A stretch of 64,000 bases of DNA from Parasitella parasitica. Its lineage: Eukaryota > Mucoromycota > Mucoromycetes > Mucorales > Mucoraceae. How positions within the stretch are numbered: the first letter of the stretch is position 1; every line of letters starts with the position of its first letter. Shown one piece after another: positions 33,796 to 45,723 of the stretch. The stretch covers positions 302,060 to 366,059 of the forward strand of contig MU619248.1 of assembly GCA_025201805.1 (NCBI GenBank). Direction: 5' to 3'. The notes beneath the pieces were generated by a model. The model was not told where the DNA came from and did no database searches. It worked only from the letters and a program-made list of their open reading frames with translations. Made by a program: the position numbers and the translations under genes.

Positions 33796-34441
33796 GGCTA
33801 GGAAGAGCTAAAAAAGAGCAATATACTTGGTCTATTACTTTGTATCTTCTCTATTTATCCCCCTTTATCTCGTTTTGTTTCGTCACCTTTTGTTTGTGTC
33901 AGCATACACAAGTTCAATCGAGTTTTCAATGCTTTAAAAAATAAATCTACCGTACATATATGCAAACAATTTATGTTGATACATCATATATAATCAAATA
34001 GTATTAAATAACAACGAATTATCCATACATCTTGGGTCATGCTGATGAGCTTTTTCGATGAGACAGAGTACAGCTCGTTGCAACGAGTGAAGTACTGTCT
34101 CGATTGATACGAGTTGTCAATCAGTGCTTGTGTTTTAAAATATGATTCAACGTATAGTATATGGTTGATACATCATCGAAAAAAAAAAAAAAAAAAAAAA
34201 AGGGTGCTTTTTAGCAATAAAATTGGTTCTAAACGCACTGCTAGCTGATGGTTTGAGAAGGAATTGACCTTTTGTCGATGTGTCAGAATCACAGTTCAGC
34301 ATTAATGTCAATGTCTTGAACATGGTTTGTCAATGTCAATCCCATTTCGGACCTTCAACGCCATGGAAAACAACATAAAAGTTACATCCAGGAAAATTTT
34401 TTACCATCGTCAGGGTTTTTTCTCTGGAGTAATACTGCGTC
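33796..34441. other. Divergent promoter region, IDH1 and KAP120
   Basis: AT-rich. Holds a strong inverted repeat (listed separately), a 13-bp direct repeat GTTGATACATCAT at 33975-33987 and 34164-34176 flanking it, and a poly-A tract at about 34180-34201. Confidence 0.5.
34056..34104. repeat. Inverted repeat/hairpin between divergent genes
   Basis: The centre CTCGTTG/CAACGAG (34074-34087) is a perfect 7+7 palindrome with no loop. Outside it GAGACAGAGTAC on the left pairs with GTACTGTCTC on the right with a two-base bulge. About 17 base pairs can form in total. Confidence 0.75.
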
Positions 34442-37400
34442 ATGAGCGAAGCAAAAGTGCAACTTATTGGTGTCCTTAGAGAAGCCACGTCTCAAGAATA
34501 CAGCAGAATGAAGCAAGCCGAGGTGCTGCTGAAAGAATGGGAAAACTCACCTAGTTTCTTTGCGACTTTGCAGGTTCGTTTCCAAAGAAAATGTTGATCG
34601 TGTTTGTTATAACAGCACACATAACTGATGATGTATAGGACATATTCTATGATCGAACTGTTGATCACAATATTAGAACGTTGGGCGGCATCTATTTGAA
34701 AAATGGGATTGATCGCTTCTGGAGAAGAACCGCTAAAAAGTAAGTTTTGCATCAAATGTTGTCCAAAAATGATGATGTTTCCTTGCTCACCGAGCTTAGT
34801 CCTATCCTTCCAGAGGAAAAGAAGGCCATCCGAGAGAGATTACTTCAGTTTATGGACGAACCCAGTAAAAAGGTAACTATTCTGTAGCAATGGAATGCAC
34901 AGCGCAGTTCTCAACTGATTGACTTGTATCAGCTTACAACACAAAATGCCGTTATCGTTTCACGCATCGCTCGATTGGATTATCCAAGAGATTGGCCCGA
35001 TTTATTGACAACCCTGGTTCGATTGATGGAATCAGCCAGCGCACAGAATCCAAACGAAACACACTTGATTCATTCGCGAATTCTGGAAACATTGAGCGAA
35101 GTTTTATCAGAATTAAGTACTCGGCTTTTGTCTTCTGGACGTCAGCAGTTTGCGCAGATTTCGCCCACTATTTTCCAAGCTGTGGCTCAAGTTTATGTTG
35201 TATACGTAGATCGTACTATAACCAATTTGCAGCAGATCAATGGAAATGTGAATCTGGAAGTCTTGTTGGAGGAGTTGAACATTGTAAGCACATGTGTCAA
35301 GTGTATGCGGGTCCTTATGGTCAGCGGTATACGAGATGTACACAAATATGACGAAACCAGAGTGAGTTGAAAACGTTAGATGCGGATTCTTGAATGCTGA
35401 TGCTTTTCGATTAGACATTCCTGCAAGTTAGCCGCAAACATCTGGAACAATATATGGACTGCCGTAAGTCGACCTTTTCGTAATAGAACGACGGTTAAAG
35501 ATGATGCTGACTATTTGTGGGGGGGGGGGGCGTTTTATTTCTTTCTGAAGGATGTGGACTGATACAGATCAAGCACATTGGCAGTGCGACACAGGTTGTA
35601 GAAAATGCCATTGAGGAGTATGGATTGCTATACGTTGCACTGCAAAAAAAGCACCCTGTTTCAGCTGTGCTTTGCCCAGCATGGCTCGACATTATCCGCT
35701 ACTACTGGCAAAACATCATGGTCGAAGGGTCTCATATTGTAGAGCAATGTAAATCCGGCACACAGGATGAAAATACGGCAGTGTCCAAGGCATTTCTGCT
35801 GCAGGGCATGTTGTTGATCAAGGACACTATCAAAAACGTATCTTATAATGCAGGCCAGCTGGGTGCAGATCTTTTATCAGTGACAGACGAAGAAAAGGAA
35901 TTAGCGGCAGAGGCAGGCCGACTCATCAATGAAGGCTTCTTGACACCTGATTTCGTCAACATCTGTGCTGAAACACTTGTCAGCCAGTACATGTTGATGT
36001 CTCCAAACGACTTTGCTAGATGGGAAGAGGATCCAGAGGGATGCTTCAACAATCTGGATATCGAGAATTGGGAATTCGAGCTTAGAGCTTGCGCAGAGCT
36101 GGCATTTATGAATTTACTAAGTCAATACCGTGATCAATTGGTGCCCATCCTCTTGACTTTGGTGGAGCGTGTAGCAAGTAGGTTCTTTTAGCCAGGCTTC
36201 AAAAATTTGCGCAAAGACTAAACGCGGCATTGTTTTAGCTGTTACGGATAGACAGAGTCTACTGTTCAAAGATGCGGTGTACAATGCAGTTGGTTTAGGG
36301 GTCAACTCATTATTTGGTAAACTTGACTTTGAGCCTTTTGTGATGAACAGATTAGTGGCAGAACTTGGAAACAAGGACCCTAATTTCAAGATTTTGCGAC
36401 GTCGTATTGGCTGGATGCTGGGTCGATGGGTGACTGAGAGCATTAGCGCTGACTGCCGTAAAGTTATTTGCGAGATATTCTTACAACTGATGGCTGAAGA
36501 TGAGGATTTGGTGGTTCGCCTAACTGCTGCAACCGGATTAAAGCATGCGGTGGATGATTGGGATTTCGATATCAGCACTGTTGTGCCTTATTTGGGTTCT
36601 GGCATGTCCTTGTTGCTGAGACTACTGAAAGAAGTCGAAGAATCGGATACAACCATGAAAGTGATTTCGTATATTAATTCCATCATAGATCGAACAGGCA
36701 CTGATGTAGGCTTATATAGGATTGGAGCGTATCCAACTTGTTACTAACGGTTGCCTAGATAATTCCATTCGCAGCAGAGATTGTGCAGTTATTAATATCA
36801 TTATGGGGCCCAAATACAGAACCATTACTGCAATCGTCCCTTGTAGTGACATTTACAAAGATCACAAGTGTAAGTTTGAACATGCATGTGCTATATAACA
36901 TCGTCATTCTCATGTTCTCCCATCCAGGTATTGAACAAACAATCCGTACAGTTGCAACATATCTTGGTTCCCATCATAAAGTATTGCACGGACCGAAATA
37001 ACGCATGTATTTGACAAGGTTTATATGAAGTAGAGTGTGCTAATACGTCATTTCCCTCTTCATAGGAAGCGCACATTTACTTGTTGGAAGACTCTTTGGA
37101 TCTCTGGTGGACCATTTTGCAAAGCACGCCAGCCAGTTCCCCTGACCTACTAACCCTGTTACCAACAGCATTGGATTTATTGGATTACGATACCGAGAAT
37201 TTACGAAAGGTCCTGCTGATTATGGATAGTTACATCATGCTGGACCCTCAAGCTACTTTACAACCAGCCAACACACTTGACATGTTTACTAAATTGGCCC
37301 GTAAGATCGGTCAATCAAGGGAGCAAGCTATTTCATACATGGTGCATACACTTGATTTGGCGCTCCAAAGCGTCCCATTGCAAATGTACGGCGATTCTCT

Positions 37401-38159
37401 GGTTCAATCAGGCTTGCTAGCAAGCGTGCTGCGCGTGTTGGTTGGGAACGAGATATTTGGGTTTGCCATCATGAACTGCATGAATTTGTTTGCTCGTATT
37501 TCAATCTACGATGCCAACATTGTTCTGCAGGTAATTCAATTAACAGCCCAACAAGAGCAAATTGCTGGAAACTTTTTGAGCGATATTCTAGACAAGTGGA
37601 TTGAAAAGGTTAGTGTCAAGGCAAGAAACTGTTTCATGCAGAGCTTAATTTTGTTTTGTTTTTTCCTTGACAAAAAAAAAAAAAAAAACACAGTTTGAGA
37701 ACGTTAGCCAAGCAAGAGCAAGGAAATTAGCTTGCATTGGCTTTACAAATCTTGTCTTGACGGGAAACCCGACCGTTTTATCAAAGCTGCCTAGCATCAT
37801 GGACATCTGGACAAGCGTTGGACCAGATGTAAAAGACAGCGATGGATCAAAGTAAGATTCATTCCAACCGCTGTGTCCAAGGCCAGCACAGCTAAAAATA
37901 TATCTATTATATATATAACTAACGCCGTTTTCTTTTTGCTAGTGTTCTCTATAGCGAAATTGACTTGGAGGGCGATGTTTATGAAATGGACGCGAGTGCA
38001 GAAAAATCCAGAAAGCATGACCTGTCTCACCGTGACCCAGTATATACCATTGACCTCATCCACCTCATCCGCCAAACTGTAAATGAACCAAACATCAGCG
38101 CATTTGTGAATCAAGTCGATCCGGTCATCTTAGAAAAAGTAAAGGAACTCTTGAATTAA
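34442..38159 (+). CDS. KAP120: Importin-beta family karyopherin Kap120/importin-11
   Basis: Twelve exons (34442-34573, 34639-34739, 34800-34872, 34933-35361, 35415-35463, 35551-36177, 36239-36705, 36759-36869, 36928-37002, 37066-37608, 37694-37851, 37943-38159) encode 993 residues. The N-terminal Ran-binding importin-beta domain is clear (AEVLLKEWENSPSFFATLQ, then GGIYLKNGIDRFWRR and DYPRDWPDLL). The rest is helical HEAT repeats, including the RIGWMLGRWVTESIS segment typical of importin-11. It carries ribosomal and other cargo into the nucleus. Two junctions are unusual. Exon 6 uses an AAG acceptor before 35551. Exon 9 can be joined to exon 10 in phase only with a GC donor at 37003-37004. Intron 5 carries a 12-G run. 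Confidence 0.9.
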
Positions 38160-38591
38160 AAAAAAACTTAGATTTAATATATATAAAGCGACAACATCGT
38201 TAACTGCTGTAAATATGATGAGGGTATTTCATCTAGAGGCACAGTCGGTCTGGTTACTGGAATGAATAAAGTGGGACGTTTGTCGAGTTGAAGGAACGTT
38301 GTTGTGGCGCACTGTATCCTATTGTTTGATCCTCGCAAGCCCATATTAAAAAGGCTTTCATATTCGTGTTAGAAAACAGCTGTAGCAGGTTTACTAAATG
38401 CAGCACTTGGCAAACAGTTGATTCTATACAACTGACATCAGGGTGTCTATCAGTGATAGGGTGTTTGAATGGAACGCGCAAAGTTTTAATAGTTGATGCT
38501 GATTGTGACGCTACTAAACCCGTTTCAAAATGGTTGCAATGTGGAGTGATTTTTTGACACTCTTTTCTGAAATTGACAAGGAAATCAAAAA
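38160..38591. other. Intergenic
   Basis: Between KAP120 and NSE4, same orientation. A minus-strand open frame (38254-38481) is not recognised and is taken as chance or decayed. Confidence 0.4.
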
Positions 38592-39694
38592 ATGGTTGTT
38601 GAGAGAGATCAAGGGCTAAAAGACATTAATGTATTTATTGACTCTCAAACTGATACAAGCCAATATGATCCTCATCAAAACGAAGAAGAGCGCCGGGACA
38701 TTAGAAAAAATTATAGAATTTTAAGCGAAAAGACTCAGGGTATGGTTGCTGTCAAGTATGGAATCATAGAACAAAGGATGCTAAACTAAAGCACAGAGAC
38801 ACGGAAGGAGCTGGTTGCACATAACGATGGACAGAGATTGTACAATACTATATCCAAAGCCAACACACTATTCGAATCAGGTAAGAGATACTCGTATCGA
38901 ACAAGGCATCGTAACAGTAACCGTTTTTTTTCTCTCTCTTTTTTCGTCTACACATAGTCAAGAACCCCAACGAAGCTTTACTGGATTCAAAACTAGTTCG
39001 CTTTATTACAGACATCAACAAGGAAAAGATCAAAAATATCAACATTGGAGCAGACACCGAAGTCAGCCTAGATGAAGTTGTAGCTAAAATAAGGAAATTT
39101 TCGAGAGAGGGTACGCAGCACGACGAGGACAGACATTTGGATTGGGAGCACATTGGTAAGGGTGCGTGTACTTTTGGCAAACGAGCTCACACTATGGATT
39201 TCATGCTGGGGGCCATTGGCGTTCAACGCAAACAAGTCAAGAGGACGCATTCCGCACGCATTGTAAAGAATAAGGAAGATTTGGTAACCGTTGCAAAGCT
39301 TCAGCAGGGAGATATTGAAAAGCAGGAAAACGAAACGTCAAAGTGTGTCAACAGTATTTTTACTGTTCTCAAAGAAGTGGGTCCCATAAACTATTTCAAA
39401 TTTGTCACAAATCCCACATCCTTCTCGCAAACCGTAGAAAACATATTTTATGTGTCGTTTCTTGCTAGAAGAGGAAATGCTGGTATCGATGTTAGCAGTG
39501 GCCAGCCCGTCATCAGTGTTAGAGAACAAGTCAATGTTGAAGAAATAGAAGATGCTGTATCGAAAAAGCAAATTATCATAGGCATCTCTATAGACGACTT
39601 TCAAAATATCATTAGCACATACAATATCACATCTACTGTTATACCAACTCGACCAAGGAGTGATGCTGAAGCTAATCGTTCTGGATGGTATTAA
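38592..39694 (+). CDS. NSE4: Smc5-Smc6 complex kleisin subunit Nse4
   Basis: Three exons (38592-38739, 38797-38880, 38958-39694) encode 322 residues. The N-terminal part has the RRDIRKNYRILSEKTQ helix, which binds the Smc6 neck in this family, followed by ANTLFESVKNPNEALLDSKL. The C-terminal winged-helix part has GPINYFKFVTNPTSFSQTVENIFYVSFLAR, the diagnostic Nse4 C-terminal block (pattern noted, positions about 215-245). Nse4 closes the Smc5/6 ring with Nse1 and Nse3 and is needed for DNA repair and rDNA stability. Its stop lies 70 bases from the stop of the convergent COQ8 gene; a C-rich stretch lies between. Confidence 0.92.
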
Positions 39695-39764
39695 CTGGAA
39701 AGTAATAAAGAAAAAAATGGACCCCTCCCCTCCCTCACCTTCCCAGCTTTATTACTACTACATT

Positions 39765-41591
39765 TTATAATTTGAATTTATCCTGAACTTCTTCTTTCCA
39801 CACTGCTTTTGTATCGAATTCACTGCCTAGTTTTGTACACAGTAAGAAAGCTCCCGACAGTTTCTTGTGCAGGCCATAAGTCTCATCAGGTGGTGGTGTT
39901 AGGCGATGTCTAAGCATGACAGGAATTGTCTCTCGCACTCTTTGGGTGATGGTCTGGCTCTGAAAATCGTAGTTGTCTGGTGCTGTTGCTCTGAATGGCT
40001 CTCCTAACACCATGACACTATCGATATGTGCGTTGCGCATCACCTGGGTTTCGTATCCTGTAACAAACCCCAACTGTTTAGAGTAGTTCCAGACGCCTTC
40101 TCGGTCATTGTTAGCTGCTGATATAAGTATGCGGCCATAAAGCTCTAAAAACTCTTTGGGGAATTCACGACAAGCGCCAAAATCAAGCAATTCGATCTGG
40201 CTCTTGTTGTAAAAGAAATTGGACCAGTTGGGATCAGTTTGCATAAATCTGAACGAAAAGACTTCTCGAAGGCAAAGACGCAGTAGATGCTCACCCAAGT
40301 CATTACGAATGGCCTGTGATTCTTCCACTGCCTTACTCAGCACTCTTCCTTGCAGTCGTTCGCACACCAGCACTCTTTCTGTGCACAGGTCTTTGACCAT
40401 ACTGGGCACTTTGTATCGGTCATCGCCAGCCAGCAAGTGCTTAAATTTGACCGCATTGTCGGCTTCACGGATATAATCGCACTCCCAGGCAAGCTCCTCT
40501 TTGGTAACCTTGATAGTGTTGTCTAAATACAGCCCACGAGGCAATAAGTTGCTGAACGTCACCAGTGCTTTTAAATTGCTTAGATCACTGTCGATGGATT
40601 CAGCGACTCCTGGATACTGAATTTTGATGACTACAGGCTCACCTGTCGCTGCTAGCGTCGCTGCATGCACTTGTCCGATAGAAGCAGCAGCAATAGGGAT
40701 AGGATCAAAGTCCCTGAAGTTGGCTTGCCAGTCTGCGCCCAACTCTTTCTCCATCACTTTTTCCATTTGCTTGCGAGGCATATAATTAGCACTGTCGTGA
40801 ACTCGTAGCAGTATCTGCTCCAGCTGAGGCGGCAGCCCTGTTTTATCGCCTGCTGCTTGGATGCCTTGAATACTCAGCATTTGGCCCATCTTCAATGCTG
40901 CTCCTCTCATTCGAGAAAGCTTATCGACCAGTCTATTCACGTTACTTTCACTGAGCATAATGGAGCCTATGATTCAGACTATAATTAATACCAGCAATAA
41001 GCATCACCCGGCTTTTATTTTACCAGAGCTTCCTTGTGACAATCCAGTAGCTCTTTTGAAAGACTCGTTGATGGCACCCATCCCCATGCCAGTGGCGAGT
41101 GTTCCGTAATTCCAAAGCCTTCCAAATCGAGATGTAGGGATTCGTGATTCCTTCAGCTCTTTCCGCTTTGTATCCTGGATGATTTGTTGCACTTCCTGAG
41201 CAACTGGAGTCGAGATTGTTGCCGATTCATCTTTGAGCACGTTGGGCTCGGGAGCATCGGCTGAAGCGCTCTCAATACGAGATGAAATGGGAGGTGTGGT
41301 GGTGGCTTCTGGATGAGAAGGTGCTGCAGCATTAGATTGCTTTTCTTCAAATCCAGGGAATGGGACTTGGGTAGCGGCTACATGGTTGATTTGCCCTGCC
41401 TCAGTGTGTGGCTGAGGCTGCCCTTGAGGTTGCAGTGATGGCGTGTCAGTTATGGTTGTAGGATTTAGGATGCTGGATGTCTTGACATAAAGACACAATG
41501 CAGCTGACTGATTGGCAACGACACAAGATCCAACTTTGGTAACAGCGCTAGCTAATACATAAAGATCGACAAGGTTACGCGAAAGCGACAT
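39765..41591 (-). CDS. COQ8: Mitochondrial atypical kinase/ATPase Coq8 (ADCK family)
   Basis: Two exons (41024-41591, 39765-40966) encode 589 residues. The N-terminal ~150 residues are low-complexity (Gln/Pro/Thr/Ala-rich). SRFGRLWNYGTLATGMG starts the conserved part. The KxGQ motif lies in GAALKMGQMLSIQ. The Ala-rich nucleotide loop is in PIAAASIGQVHAA, the catalytic Lys in EPVVIKIQYPG, and the Asp-Phe-Gly-like segment is in ELLDFGACREFP. These are hallmarks of the UbiB/COQ8 family, which uses ATP to support ubiquinone synthesis at the matrix face of the inner membrane. The intron must be spliced at 41023/40967: the donor GTAAAA keeps GSSG joined to SIMLSESN, as in homologues. Start at 41591 is the first ATG. 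Confidence 0.94.
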
Positions 41592-41777
41592 GTATACTGG
41601 CGCAGGATAAAGAGAAAACAGGAGATTGATAGGGTTTCGGTTTGACAGGCATACACATCTTTACCACTTTTTCGCTTCCCCATTCTCCTCTTCAATTTCA
41701 CATCGTATAGATTTCTGACGTCATGTAGTGTTTGCAAATGGATCCGTTTGAGCATGTTGCTGATAGTATTAGTTATA
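41592..41777. other. Promoter side of COQ8
   Basis: Short upstream region of the COQ8 gene. No motif recognised with confidence. Confidence 0.3.
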
Positions 41778-42139
41778 GCAAATTTGGCAGGCTTAAAGCG
41801 CCAACTAGGATGTTCAAAAGCGCCCCCCCCCCGCGTTTCCAAGAAACACTTGTCTTTCTATTGCAATTGCATAAAGAAAAACTTGTACAAATATTTTTTA
41901 TCTAATCTCTTTGTCGCAATTGCATAATCGCAAATTTCATGTACAAACATCATTTGAGAGCTTTCTTTTTGTTGTTGAAACTGTACAAACTTCATATGAT
42001 TTCCTGTTTTTTATTCATTGGAGAGCTTATCTTGACACTTGCAAATCCTTCAAATAACTTTCATGCAGATCTAATTTTTCTAGTTTTTTAGTTTTCACTT
42101 GCCTGACTACTATGCTACTACTCTGATCGTCCCTACAAA
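41778..42139 (+). repeat. Dispersed repeat B, copy 2
   Basis: Matches 22985-23425 read on the opposite strand, with the same landmark order and slightly shorter (about 362 versus 441 bases). A C10 run at about 41822-41831 interrupts the unit that reads GCGCCCC in copy 1. No open frame. Confidence 0.7.
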
Positions 42140-42917
42140 TGGATAATCTCAAGCAGATTAAGTATCATGTATGGCGGCCTTCTACTATTCAAATGTAGTT
42201 TTGTTCATCAGCGGACTCTTGTCAAATCAAAGGTATTGGGGCTTGTCTCTTCCATGACAACATCGGCATCATCGTCTTTCTTGGCGTCCATCTTGATCAA
42301 GTACATGAGAAAAATATCGCAAATTAGTATAAACTTTTACAGAGCTGCCGAAAAACACAAGGTTGTCAGAACCACCTAATGATGTTATGGAAATTGAAAA
42401 CTCGTATGAGAGCATTTAATTGGAGCCAACCAAGAAAGTCTCTTAAAGCTTGCATTGGAGTCCTCACCATGTCCTGGCGACTACATACTACCGGTATGCT
42501 TTCTGCTCAAAATACCTGTTTCAACTCTTGCTTATTTCTTGACATTTATNNNNNNNNNNNNNNNNNNNNNNNNNNNNNNNNNNNTTACTCGCGCACGCTT
42601 CTGTATCGTCCGCCAAGAAGAATCATTGCTTGACCCGCGGTGGAAAAATTAGCAACCAAGGGTCTTCTTTGGCCCAACGTACACCTACTTTGTGCACTAC
42701 TATCTGGTTATATAGCAGCGTATTGTCGCTACTGTATCATGTACAGTTCATCCGGTATCACTTCGGAGTCAGGATGTTTAAGGCAATTCATTCAGTTGCT
42801 CTACCCCCCGCCTTTTGTTGTTTAATCGGTTTCCCCTTTCTCTTTTTACTTTTCTCTCTCCCTCTCCCTCTGTCTCTCTCTCTCTCTTTCTTCTTCTGAT
42901 TTTTGACAACTACAAAA
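42140..42917. other. Intergenic with a 35-base assembly gap; VPS1 promoter
   Basis: N at 42550-42584. Sequence before the gap has short open frames with no family match. The last ~90 bases before the VPS1 start are a pyrimidine-rich tract (CTCTCCCTCTCC-like), common just upstream of fungal start codons. Confidence 0.4.
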
Positions 42918-45536
42918 ATGAACGATTTAATCGAGCTGACAAACAAACTGCAAACAGTAGTTACTTCAGTTGGAGCAGACAACGCACTGGACTTGCCTTT
43001 GATTACTGTAGTCGGCTCCCAATCATCTGGCAAATCTTCTGTTCTCGAAACACTAGTTCAACGTGATTTCTTACCTCGCGGAAGCGGTATTGTCACCCGA
43101 AGACCTCTTGTCCTTCAGCTAGTCACCTTGCAAAAGCCTTCTGATTTGGAATATGGCGAATTTTTGCACGTCAAAGACAAAAAGTTTTACGAGTTCAGCG
43201 AAATTCGCGAAGAGATTGAGCGTGAAACCAGCCGCTTAGCAGGTGGCAACAAGGGGATATCAAGGATGCCTATTCATCTTCGGGTATATTCGCCCAAGGT
43301 GCTGAACCTCACGTTAGTGGATCTTCCCGGGCTGACAAAGGTTTGTATAGTTTGAGGGCATATTTTGACAAATTTGAGATACTAATTGCCATGTTTTCAA
43401 CCCTTCAGATCCCTATTGGTAAGCTATAAACCCCCCCCCCCAAAAGACAATCATGACATGTCGCAGAAGTCTCATTTTTGAAAAATAGGCGATCAGCCAA
43501 ACGATATCGAAAAACAAATTCGTAGTTTAGTGATGGATTACATCTCGAATCCAAACAGGTGCGTATTCGGCCGATCTATGACGGGCATGATTTTGACTCA
43601 TTTTTACGGTAGCATTATTTTGGCTGTGACACCGGCCAATTCTGACTTGGTCAATTCAGATAGTCTTAAAATTGCAAGACAAGTGGATCCCGAAGGTAAA
43701 AGAACAATTGGCGTATTGACAAAGTTGGATCTTATGGATGCGGGTACAAATGCTCTGGATATTCTATCGGGTAGATCGTATCCTTTAAAGCTCGGATTCA
43801 TTGGTGTTGTCAACAGATCTCAGCAGGACATTCTGACAAACAAACCAATGTCAACCGCTCTTGAAGCCGAAAACCAATTTTTCCAACAACATCCTGCTTA
43901 TAAAAGCGTCGCCGCTCGCTGCGGTACACAGTACCTCAGTAAACAGCTGAATACAGTAAGTTTAGTGTCTTGACTTTTCGGTTACCCTGCTCGGTAGTAA
44001 TCTTAGAATTCAGATTTTGCTGGGCCATATCAAAGAAAAGTTGCCTGAATTAAGGACCAAGTTAAGCACGCTCATCAGTCAAACGCAGCAAGAGCTAAAT
44101 CAATATGGCGAACCAACTATATCTGCTGAAGCGCTTTTTCGAGGACCTTTGATTCTGCGAATGCTGACCAAATTTGCAAACGATTTCGTTGCGGCTATTG
44201 ACGGCACATCGGCTGAAATGTCTACAAAAGAATTATGTGGTGGCGCTCGTATTTATTATATTTTCAACAATGTATTTGGACAGGCATTATATGCTATACC
44301 CGCTTGTTCTAATCTCACTAATCATGACATCCGCACTGCTATCCGCAATTCCACTGGCCCTCGTCCGTCGTTGTTTGTCCCTGAACTGGCGTTTGATTTA
44401 TTGGTTAGACCTCAGATCAAGTTATTAGAAGCGCCTAGTTTGAGATGCGTCGAACTAGTTTACGAAGAATTGATGAAGGTGTGCCATAGCTCGGATACAA
44501 AGGTAAGCAGAAGACGGGGGGAGGGGGAGGGAGTGTAGTTTTACATGCGAAATCTAACGGCATTCAACAAACTTGGTAGGAATTATTGAGATACCCTCGA
44601 CTTCATCAAAGACTAGTCGAAGTTGTTTCGGAATTGCTTCGAGAAAGATTGAGCCCTACTTCAACTTATGTCGAGAGTTTGATATCTATTGAAAGAGCAT
44701 ACATTAATACCAACCACCCTGATTTCTTGGGAGCTGCAGGTGCAATGGCTAACTTGGAAACTGAATCCAAAAAGAAGAAAAAGGTAGACTCCAAGCGCAA
44801 GGTAACTATTTTTTTTTTTTTTTTTTTTTGGGAGGCATATATGCATATACCCAAACAATTGTATAGAACCGCATGTCTCCACCTCTGCAATCGTTTGAAG
44901 TGAAAATGAACGGCAATGTGAGCAGCAATCGATCCGACGCCGGGGATAATGGGTCGATTGCAGGAACCGAGAATGATTTCGACACACCTTCATCAGCGCC
45001 CAAGGATTCGTTCCTCAACTACTTTTTTGGTGGAGCCAATAAAAACGAAAGGCCTGCATTGGGATCACAGGAAATGATGACAAAAGTTCAGTATGCACCA
45101 CCCTTGTCTGTCAACAGTATGATGGAAAGCGAGATGGTCAAGAAATTAGAACAGGCAACGTTAAACAATGAAAACGGCATTGTTGCCACTGACAGAGAGG
45201 AATTGGAAACGCAGTTGATTCGTAAATACGCTGTTTTGAATTTGAAACGGGCTGCATGTCGTCTAATTTATGTCTGTTCCAGGTACATTAATTACAAGTT
45301 ACTTTAATATCGTGAGAAAGAACATCCAAGATCTAGTGCCAAAGTCCATCATGCATCTGCTAGTCAACTACTCACGAGAATCCATTCAGAATCGACTGGT
45401 AGCAGCGCTTTACAAGGAGGAAGACTTTGACGAACTGTTGCAAGAGGATGATACCATTTCCACCGAAAGAGAAAAATGCAAAGCCATGTTGAATGTTTAT
45501 AAACAGGCGTTTGAAATCATCAAAAATGTCATGTAA
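42918..45536 (+). CDS. VPS1: Dynamin-like GTPase Vps1
   Basis: Eight exons (42918-43340, 43409-43418, 43489-43558, 43613-43955, 44014-44502, 44580-44801, 44867-45221, 45283-45536) encode 721 residues. The GTPase domain has the P-loop GSQSSGKS (residues 33-40), the switch Thr region [12 protein letters not shown] (about 135-138) and TKLD. The middle domain follows, and the GTPase effector domain ends the protein ([22 protein letters not shown] onward, about 640-721). There is no PH domain and the Lys/Ser-rich insert (about 575-660) matches Vps1. It acts in vacuolar sorting, peroxisome fission and endocytic scission. Exon 2 is only 10 nt (IPI plus one base) yet is required: it restores LPGLTKIPIGDQPND. 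Introns 2 and 5 carry C11 and G-rich tracts. Confidence 0.95.
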
Positions 45537-45723
45537 CACATCGCATTCGGGGGTTGTCGTGGCAACAACACTTGTAGAAATTAGAGCTTTTTTGAGACAG
45601 GCCAGTGAAAATTTTTTGTACAATAAAAATACTTGAAAAAAAAAAAACTAAAAAACAAAATTGTCTTTTTTTTTCATCGTTTTTTTTTTCCTGTTCACTT
45701 ACATTAAATACCAAAGAGAAGAG

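Noticed and set aside
34492-34755. Minus-strand frame overlapping KAP120 exons 1-2
   Set aside because: Shadow of the real gene on the other strand.
41552-41842. Minus-strand frame upstream of COQ8 that could extend its N-terminus
   Set aside because: Different frame from COQ8, overlaps repeat B, and has no family support.
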